Positions 1 to 4,503 of a DNA stretch of 5,880 nucleotides are shown here, one piece after another. The stretch lies in assembly GCA_947378615.1 (NCBI GenBank), contig CANCKV010000241.1, positions 1 through 5,880 of the forward strand, read 5' to 3'. The translations under genes were made by a program, and so were the position numbers. The first letter of the stretch is position 1. The number at the start of each line of letters is the position of its first letter. Source of the stretch: Chitinophagaceae bacterium (lineage in GTDB: Bacteria > Bacteroidota > Bacteroidia > Chitinophagales > Chitinophagaceae). The notes beneath the pieces were generated by a model. That model saw nothing but the letters and a program-made list of their open reading frames with translations, was not told the DNA's origin and did not search any database.

Positions 1-63
1 AATAAAGTATCAACTATTGCATTAAAAATGTTTTTTAAACATAAAATAGAAGGTCATGTATAA
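1..63 (+). CDS. Possible C-terminal tail of an upstream gene (partial, 20 codons)
   Basis: Frame 1 is open from the left edge to a TAA at 61-63 and reads NKVSTIALKMFFKHKIEGHV. The other two + frames are closed by stops within the first 25 bases. If real, this is the end of a gene that overlaps the start of the next gene (ATG at 56) by 8 bp, an arrangement typical of translational coupling. The basic, Lys-rich tail is plausible protein, but 20 open codons are expected fairly often by chance, so this is only a possibility. No family can be recognised. Confidence 0.33.
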   Translation, partial: NKVSTIALKMFFKHKIEGHV

Positions 64-532
64 TGGTATTTTAAGTTTTCATAGTGTGTTGAGATGGATT
101 TTCTTGTTTTTGTTGGGTGTAAATATTGTTCGTAGTCTATTCCCTACAATAAAGCATTACAATGGTGAAAATCTTAATTGGGGACGATGGCTGATAATAA
201 CCACTTATTTCAACCTTTTTACTTCTGTGTATTTGTACTTTTTTGGCAAATATGGTATCACCCTTTTGAGTATTCAAGGGTATCGCTATTCAGACATTTT
301 CTACATTCCCTATTTGAGATTTTGGTTAGTTGAACATCCTTTAATGATGCTGTTATCGATGTCAATAATTGGCACTGCCTATAAGATTTCAAAAAGTAAC
401 ACCTTAATTGATAATAAATATCGAATGATGTCGTTTTTATATATAATGGCTCTTTGTATCATTTTGGCCGCCATTCCTTGGCCCTTTCACAACCCCGAAA
501 TAGCAAGAGAAGTGGTAAGGATTTCTTACTAA
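56..532 (+). CDS. Four-helix membrane protein, copy 1 (family often annotated 'cytochrome B' in Bacteroidota)
   Basis: A 158-aa integral membrane protein with four hydrophobic segments at about residues 5-28, 45-63, 91-110 and 124-144. It resembles a small Bacteroidota membrane family, often labelled cytochrome B in databases, whose members begin with a short lead-in followed by HSxLRW. Here that motif is H9-S10-V-L-R13-W14, and an E93-H94-P95 motif opens the third helix. Those histidines could bind heme or metal, but the biochemical role is unproven. The start at 56 puts HSVLRW at the expected distance from the N-terminus. AGAAGG lies only 2 nt before the ATG, too close for a normal ribosome binding site. 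The gene downstream is a diverged paralogue that aligns without gaps over almost the whole length. The family assignment is from memory of its motifs; the membrane topology is read from the sequence. Confidence 0.85.
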   Translation: MYNGILSFHSVLRWIFLFLLGVNIVRSLFPTIKHYNGENLNWGRWLIITTYFNLFTSVYLYFFGKYGITLLSIQGYRYSDIFYIPYLRFWLVEHPLMMLLSMSIIGTAYKISKSNTLIDNKYRMMSFLYIMALCIILAAIPWPFHNPEIAREVVRISY

Positions 533-652
533 AAAACAACATTAGATTGACTGAACGAAAAGGTTTGAATCGATTTGCACCACAAATAAGAACGCTACTC
601 AAATGGTTATCATTTTCAAAATCTCGATTTTATTTAATTACACATATTAATT

Positions 653-1132
653 ATGTCTGACTTATTATTTGTTATTGACAGTATTGCAAGATGGATATTG
701 TTGTTTTTGTTATTAGTTAATGTAATATTAGTTATTAAGCCTGTATTAAGAAATTATACTTCTAACCAGTCGTTATTTCCTACGTTCTTAACTTATGCCG
801 CTTATTTTAATTTAGTCTCAGCATTCACGCTATTCTTTTGGGGTCCTAAGGGGATGATTACTTTGATGGACAATGGAATGGGCATGAAAAACATTTCTAC
901 TCATTCATCAATTAGCCAACTCCTAATTTCACAAATGGGTATGATATTAATTTCATTATTGCTGATTATACTATACAAATGTATTTCAAAAAAAGAGATG
1001 CCGTTAAGAGAGAAATACATGATGATGTCTTATTTATACATCACTGTATTCAGCATATTAATGGTCACCCATCCCTTACATATTGCCCAAAGAGAAGGAG
1101 AAAATATTGGTATAGCACTCTTTTTTCACTAA
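653..1132 (+). CDS. Four-helix membrane protein, copy 2 (diverged tandem paralogue)
   Basis: A 159-aa protein with hydrophobic segments at about residues 11-29, 43-63, 87-109 and 123-140. It aligns to the preceding gene product without gaps. Both have R13-W14, YFNL at 51-54, G64 and G67, KY at 121-122 with MMSxLYI at 124-130, and P141. By eye about a quarter of positions are identical. It is therefore an old tandem duplicate, 120 bp downstream of copy 1. Two histidines of copy 1 are replaced here: H9 by D9, and H94 by Q94 with the EHP motif becoming SQM. Copy 2 has other histidines (H84, H140, H143, H159), so a different ligand set, or loss of cofactor binding, is possible. No ribosome binding site is visible before the ATG. 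The function is unknown. Confidence 0.8.
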   Translation: MSDLLFVIDSIARWILLFLLLVNVILVIKPVLRNYTSNQSLFPTFLTYAAYFNLVSAFTLFFWGPKGMITLMDNGMGMKNISTHSSISQLLISQMGMILISLLLIILYKCISKKEMPLREKYMMMSYLYITVFSILMVTHPLHIAQREGENIGIALFFH

Positions 1133-1273
1133 TAATGTAAAGCAAGGGTAGAAAAGTGCGGATTAACGTCGTATTTCTATTTCTTAATAAATCTTGCCCA
1201 ACCTACTTGAGAATAAATTCAGCATCAACGGCTAAATGGGCTCACAAAGCAAATGTTTTTCCCTTAAACGTTT
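1133..1273. other. Left part of the long non-coding stretch
   Basis: No convincing coding frame lies here on either strand. A weak inverted repeat pairs GCACT (1115-1119) with AGTGC (1155-1159) across the stop of copy 2, but the loop is long and no T-run follows, so it does not look like an intrinsic terminator. From about 1186 the sequence shows AATAAAT words at 1186 and 1212 and a segment at 1233-1254 (TAAATGGGCTCACAAAG and following bases). These resemble units of the adjacent array, so the array may fade into this region. Confidence 0.5.
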
Positions 1274-1275
1274 AA
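1264..1275. promoter_or_regulatory. 12-bp perfect palindrome at the array edge
   Basis: TTAAACGTTTAA is its own reverse complement. It sits directly at the left edge of the A-tract array and overlaps the first A-run. It could be a protein-binding site or a boundary element. AT-rich palindromes of this size do arise by chance, and no gene start is nearby. Confidence 0.25.
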
Positions 1276-1551
1276 AAAAACGACCAATCAAAGGCAAACA
1301 AACTAATTCAAAGAATGAAAAAACCCATTCAAAGGGTCATAAAACGACCATTCAAGGATGGAAAAACGCATACAAAGAGTCAGTAAATGCAGGTCAAGGA
1401 TAAAAAAATGGTGGATACTACTCAAAAAACACAAGCAAGTACTTAACAAATGACTTCTAAGTGTCAATAAATTGATAGGAGGAGTAAAAAAATGCAATCG
1501 AAGGATGAATAAATCGATGCGTATTTTGGTAATAAATCGTGACTTTACAAC
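1274..1551. repeat. Degenerate ~22-bp tandem array with phased A-tracts
   Basis: About 13 imperfect units begin at 1274, 1296, 1318, 1340, 1362, 1384, 1402, 1424, 1446, 1466, 1486, 1508 and 1530. The steps are 22, 22, 22, 22, 22, 18, 22, 22, 20, 20, 22 and 22. A typical unit is an A-run of 4-7, then CG or TG, then about five bases such as CATT, then CAAAG or CAAGG, then a tail. Tails tend to be GGATG-like (1296, 1340, 1384, 1486) or GAGTC/GGGTC-like (1318, 1362, 1446), hinting at an older two-unit repeat of about 44 bp. The period is not a multiple of three and every + frame is broken by stops, so this is not a coding repeat. A-tracts about every two helical turns would be expected to bend DNA. 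Units are too diverged and lack spacers, so it is not a CRISPR array. The role is unknown. Confidence 0.7.
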
Positions 1552-1677
1552 TTTTATAACTTAATTTAATTTTCCAATTTTATGATTATCGTTAAAATTT
1601 AAAGAATGAATTAATATAAGGTAAAGGGTATTTAAACTCAACCTGTTTTAAAAGTATGATTCAATGAATATTTTGTC

Positions 1678-1691
1678 AATTTGTACAAATT
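1678..1691. promoter_or_regulatory. 14-bp perfect palindrome, candidate operator
   Basis: AATTTGTACAAATT is perfectly self-complementary and lies 84 bp upstream of the ATPase start codon. A two-fold symmetric site of this length in an upstream region is the form expected for a dimeric repressor or activator. No regulator gene is present in the window and I do not recognise the site, so the role is inferred from symmetry and position only. Confidence 0.4.
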
Positions 1692-1742
1692 ACTTTTTTA
1701 TCACCCCTTGATTCACATTATTACTCAATTCCATTAATATTT

Positions 1743-1771
1743 TCCTCAAACGCTTGCAGTGGCTATATTCG
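1743..1771 (+). promoter_or_regulatory. Possible Bacteroidota-type promoter of the ABC ATPase
   Basis: TATATTCG at 1764-1771 differs from the Bacteroidota -7 consensus TAnnTTTG at one base. A TTTC (consensus TTTG) at 1741-1744 precedes it by 19 bp, the expected spacing. Transcription would start within a few bases of the ATG at 1776, giving a leaderless or nearly leaderless message, consistent with the missing Shine-Dalgarno sequence. Both elements are imperfect. Confidence 0.33.
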
Positions 1772-1775
1772 CAGT

Positions 1776-2762
1776 ATGTATTTGTTAGAGGTAAAAGAGA
1801 TTTGTAAAAAAGAAGTAAAGGGCAATGGCTTAAAAGGTATTGTTCTAAATCAAATGCCTTCTGAAAAGGTGGCGATTGCAGGAGAAACAGGGTCAGGAAA
1901 AAGTACTTTACTAAAGATAATTGCAGGATTTGTACAGCCTGATAGTGGTGAAGTATATTTTAGGAACAAAAGAGTCAAAGGCCCAAACGACACATTAATA
2001 CCGGGGCATGAAAGCATTGCTTATCTATCTCAGCAATTTGAATTACCGCATTTTCTTACGGTCGAACAAGTCTTGATTTATGCCAATCCATTGAGTGATG
2101 AAGAAGCAGCTAACGATGAATCAGCTAAAGAAATCTATTCTTTATGCGAAATAACACATTTACTGAAGCGAAGAACGGATGAACTATCAGGAGGAGAAAG
2201 GCAACGAGTGGCATTAACTAGATTATTATTAACCAAACCAACATTGTTATTGCTTGATGAACCATTCTCAAATCTTGATTTGATACATAAGAATACCTTG
2301 AAATCAGTAATCAATATAATTGGAAGAAAACTTAATATTAATTGTATTCTTGTTTCCCACGACCCTCTTGACACGCTATCTTGGGCAGATAAAATTATCG
2401 TGATGAAAGATGGAGAAATTGTTCAAACAGATACGCCTCAAAATATTTATTGGCATCCAAAAAATGAATATGTCGCAGGATTATTCGGACAATATATGGA
2501 AGTCGATAAAGAATTGGCAAATTTCTTTTCCATTGAAAGCACTTTTAATAACAATCCTCCGCCAATATTCCTGCGACCTGAGATGATTCATATTTCAAAC
2601 ACTTTTAATAAATATGCCAAGGAAGTAACAATTACTGATTTGAATTATTATGGTAGCTATCTAGAACTAACAGTAGTATGTGCCGACAAAAAAATGCTTG
2701 TCAAAACAATTAAAATGGATACATTCAAAGTTGGAGATTGCATATTTATTTCCGTTCTTTAA
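1776..2762 (+). CDS. ABC transporter ATP-binding protein with TOBE-like C-terminus (PotA/CysA/FbpC type)
   Basis: A 328-aa cytoplasmic ATPase that should power an ABC importer by ATP hydrolysis at a permease. The nucleotide-binding domain occupies about residues 3-235 and is complete: Walker A GETGSGKST (36-44), Q-loop around Q86-Q87, signature LSGGERQR (137-144), Walker B LLLLDEP (157-163), D-loop SNLD (165-168) and switch H195 in VSHD. After a linker, residues 264-328 contain FLRPEM and a YYGSYLELTV segment, as in the TOBE regions of importers for spermidine, sulfate, molybdate or iron. The protein is somewhat shorter than the usual 350-370 aa of that group. No permease or substrate-binding protein lies in the window, so the substrate cannot be assigned. 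The cytochrome gene follows after 69 bp. The function as an ABC ATPase is certain; its being an importer subunit is likely. Confidence 0.95.
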   Translation: MYLLEVKEICKKEVKGNGLKGIVLNQMPSEKVAIAGETGSGKSTLLKIIAGFVQPDSGEVYFRNKRVKGPNDTLIPGHESIAYLSQQFELPHFLTVEQVLIYANPLSDEEAANDESAKEIYSLCEITHLLKRRTDELSGGERQRVALTRLLLTKPTLLLLDEPFSNLDLIHKNTLKSVINIIGRKLNINCILVSHDPLDTLSWADKIIVMKDGEIVQTDTPQNIYWHPKNEYVAGLFGQYMEVDKELANFFSIESTFNNNPPPIFLRPEMIHISNTFNKYAKEVTITDLNYYGSYLELTVVCADKKMLVKTIKMDTFKVGDCIFISVL

Positions 2763-2803
2763 TTCGTATGAAGAAAAAGAAATGAAATATTTTTTGTATT
2801 CGT

Positions 2804-2811
2804 TATTTTTG
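2804..2811 (+). promoter_or_regulatory. -7 box of a Bacteroidota promoter before the cytochrome c gene
   Basis: TATTTTTG matches the -7 consensus TAnnTTTG exactly and ends 20 bp before the ATG at 2832, giving an expected leader of about 15 nt. No good TTTG -33 element lies about 19-21 bp upstream. If active, it lets the cytochrome be expressed independently of the ATPase. Confidence 0.4.
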
Positions 2812-2831
2812 CGCATTAAATTTTTGGATTA

Positions 2832-3248
2832 ATGAAATTGATTTGTTTTGGATTTTTACTCTTATTGATTGCCTGTGAACAGGATACGAAACAAACCGTT
2901 GGAAAAAATACACCAAATAATAACTTAGAAATAACTGATGAAGACAGAATTGAAACAGGTAAAAGTATCTTTTTACAGAAATGTGCATCTTGCCATTCCA
3001 TCAATATGAATCTTACAGGGCCTGCCTTAAAAGGTGTATCAAAAAGGTGGGAAAGCAAAGAAAAACTGTATGAATATATTCGTAACCCACAAGTTGCCAT
3101 TGCAAAAAATAATTATGCAAAAGAACTTTTTTACAAATGGAATAAGGTACCGATGCCTCCCTTTACTTACCTAACTGACGATGACATCAATTCGATACTT
3201 TTATACATAAAAAGTGGAAGTAGCAAAAAACAAAATGAACTTCAATAA
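2832..3248 (+). CDS. Small mono-heme cytochrome c, predicted lipoprotein
   Basis: A 138-aa electron-transfer protein of the class I c-type cytochrome fold. The N-terminus is a short hydrophobic signal followed by a lipobox LIAC with C15 as the lipidation site, so the mature protein should be membrane-anchored outside the cytoplasm. After a polar linker (16-40) comes the heme domain: C51-A-S-C54-H55 binds heme covalently, H55 is the proximal ligand, a TGPALKG segment follows at 62-68, and M108 in VPMPPF is the likely distal ligand. The closing helix DDDINSILLYI (116-126) is typical of the fold. The length suits a single-domain cytochrome. It is 69 bp downstream of the ABC ATPase with its own candidate -7 box. 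Its redox partners are not visible; the two membrane proteins further upstream are candidates only by proximity. Confidence 0.92.
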   Translation: MKLICFGFLLLLIACEQDTKQTVGKNTPNNNLEITDEDRIETGKSIFLQKCASCHSINMNLTGPALKGVSKRWESKEKLYEYIRNPQVAIAKNNYAKELFYKWNKVPMPPFTYLTDDDINSILLYIKSGSSKKQNELQ

Positions 3249-3273
3249 TCAAGTTGAAATTTACAATTGAAGT
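3239..3273 (+). terminator. Weak inverted repeat over the cytochrome c stop codon
   Basis: ACTTCAAT (3239-3246) pairs perfectly with ATTGAAGT (3266-3273) around a 19-nt loop. An alternative pairing, AACTT (3238-3242) with AAGTT (3251-3255), uses the same left arm. It overlaps the stop codon at 3246-3248, is AT-rich, and has no T-run after it, so it is a poor intrinsic terminator. It might protect the 3' end or mean nothing. Confidence 0.2.
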
Positions 3274-3447
3274 GGGAATAATAGCATCAATGGGACGGAG
3301 AGAATATTTCTATTTTGATTTTCATAAAAAGATAAGATTGTAAAAGTGCAAAGAATTATAATATTCATTTTTCAAGACTTTGTTGTCAGTAGAATTCAAG
3401 CTAAAACCTAATAAATTTTTCACCGCTCTTCAATCAAAATAAACTCA

Positions 3448-4107
3448 ATGCGTCTCTTTACTTATCTTAAATACTTTTTTTACATTTCCATCAATTGGAA
3501 TATTATCATTGCTTTTTATATCATTTTTCATGAAATAAAAGGAGAACGCAAATACGGTATAAAAACTATAGGTATTGACAACCTGAATTCATTAGATGAT
3601 GAACAAAGCGAACACGCCACGATTTATATGCCAGTTGTTTATGCCGTAATTGAAAAAGTCTTTCTGCAATTAAATATTTCTAAAGTCAATCACCTATTAG
3701 ATATTGGCTGTGGCAAAGGAAGAGCAATTTGCGTAGCTGCTGCGAAAGGTTGCAAACAAGTAAGTGGTATTGATATTTCTAAGGCTTTGTGTATGGATGC
3801 ATTACAAAATCTAACGGTTATTCAACAACAACATCCCGCCCTTTTGGCAAAAGTAATTCTTAAAGATGCCTTTCAATATGAGATTCCTCAAGATGTAGAT
3901 TGTATTTTTCTATTTAATCCTTTTGACGAATTTCTAATGGAAGGTGTAGTCAAAAACATCAAGAAATCAATAGCACTCCATCCGAGAAAAATGACCGTTA
4001 TCTATGCAAATCCAATCTATAAATCACTATTTACAGATACAGGTTTCAAAGAAACATTTTATTATAAAAGTATGAAGTACATAGAGGTAAGCATCTTAGA
4101 ATATTAG
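3448..4107 (+). CDS. Class I SAM-dependent methyltransferase with hydrophobic N-terminus
   Basis: A 219-aa Rossmann-fold methyltransferase that should transfer a methyl group from S-adenosylmethionine. Motif I is LLDIGCGKGRA (83-93) with the glycine-rich loop. An acidic residue for the SAM ribose (D109 in GIDIS) ends the second strand, and D140 in LKDAFQYE is the likely adenine-side acidic residue. The FNPF motif at 156-159 follows strand four, and YANP at 186-189 follows strand five. The segment before motif I (EHATIYMP, 55-62) is a conserved-looking lead-in. Residues 5-27 are strongly hydrophobic and could be a transmembrane anchor placing the catalytic domain at the inner membrane. The substrate is unknown: FNPF recalls NPPF-type amino-methyltransferases but is not diagnostic. 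The gene stands alone, 199 bp after the cytochrome and 396 bp before the next gene. The fold is certain, the role is not. Confidence 0.9.
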   Translation: MRLFTYLKYFFYISINWNIIIAFYIIFHEIKGERKYGIKTIGIDNLNSLDDEQSEHATIYMPVVYAVIEKVFLQLNISKVNHLLDIGCGKGRAICVAAAKGCKQVSGIDISKALCMDALQNLTVIQQQHPALLAKVILKDAFQYEIPQDVDCIFLFNPFDEFLMEGVVKNIKKSIALHPRKMTVIYANPIYKSLFTDTGFKETFYYKSMKYIEVSILEY

Positions 4108-4503
4108 ACTTTTTTTGGAATACATCCATAGTTCACAACTTCCTTTAGCCAATACTCGCTCAAAAAACACAAATACATGCGAACAGGACATTCATACCTG
4201 TGTCTTGGACAATAATACATTCTCTCTATACAAAATATCGTTACATCAAATTATCAGACAACCACAACAATTTACCACTAATCTACTTTGACCCATTCAA
4301 ACCAACACTTGCAGCATCAGGACAACTAATTATAGTTTTCATACACTTTCTTTGTTAATTATTTTACCGATTACGATTGCAACAGGATGAATAAAATAAC
4401 AAAACATAATTGCACGTTTGCCAACTCTTCTTCAAGGTTTACAAATTCGTTATTATCAAATCAATCCTTCATTTCTTCTTTTCTTTTCATCAACAATAAA
4501 TTT
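4108..4503. other. 396-bp gap between methyltransferase and secreted repeat protein
   Basis: No independent gene is supported. The segment CTCAAAAAACACAA at 4159-4172 exactly repeats 1421-1434 in the A-tract array, and the flanking ATACT (4152-4156) also matches. A weak stem, CAGGACA (4184-4190) with TGTCTTG (4201-4207, one G-T pair), has a 10-nt loop. The reading frame of the following gene is open from 4336, after a TAG at 4333-4335, and contains an in-frame ATG at 4387, considered under that gene. No convincing TAnnTTTG promoter or terminator was found. Confidence 0.5.

Larger units (their letters stand above)
1552..1775. other. Right part of the long non-coding stretch (upstream region of the ABC ATPase)
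   Basis: Very AT-rich, with no coding frame I can support. An AT-only hairpin (AATTTTA at 1576-1582, TAAAATT at 1593-1599, 10-nt loop) is present but is expected by chance in such sequence. The stronger elements are the palindrome at 1678-1691 and a possible promoter immediately before the ATPase, listed separately. Confidence 0.5.

Noticed and set aside
454..660. A 68-codon + strand frame bridging the two membrane genes
   Set aside because: It overlaps the end of copy 1 out of frame, has no recognisable domain, and most of its length is the 120-bp spacer.
1303..1497. A 64-codon open frame on the - strand within the A-tract array
   Set aside because: The product is a Phe/Leu/His-rich low-complexity string produced by reading A-tracts as T-runs. 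The repeat period is not a multiple of three and no start signal is evident.
1274..1551. CRISPR array
   Set aside because: Units of about 22 bp follow one another without unique spacers, differ strongly from each other, and no cas gene is nearby.
1576..1599. AT-only hairpin AATTTTA/TAAAATT
   Set aside because: Seven A-T pairs with a 10-nt loop are expected by chance in such AT-rich DNA.
2748..2783. Terminator hairpin after the ABC ATPase
   Set aside because: ATTTC/GAAAT and TTCTT/AAGAA pair around an internal mismatch, but the stem is entirely AT-rich, overlaps the stop codon and has no following T-run of the right form.
2816..3100. - strand open frames opposite the cytochrome c gene
   Set aside because: The + strand gene has a lipobox, CxxCH and a Met ligand; the antisense frames show no domain.
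1776..3248. Nitrous-oxide reductase (nos) accessory cluster, suggested by an ABC ATPase next to a cytochrome c
   Set aside because: The ATPase has a TOBE-like C-terminus unlike NosF, and no nosZ, nosD, nosY or nosL is visible.
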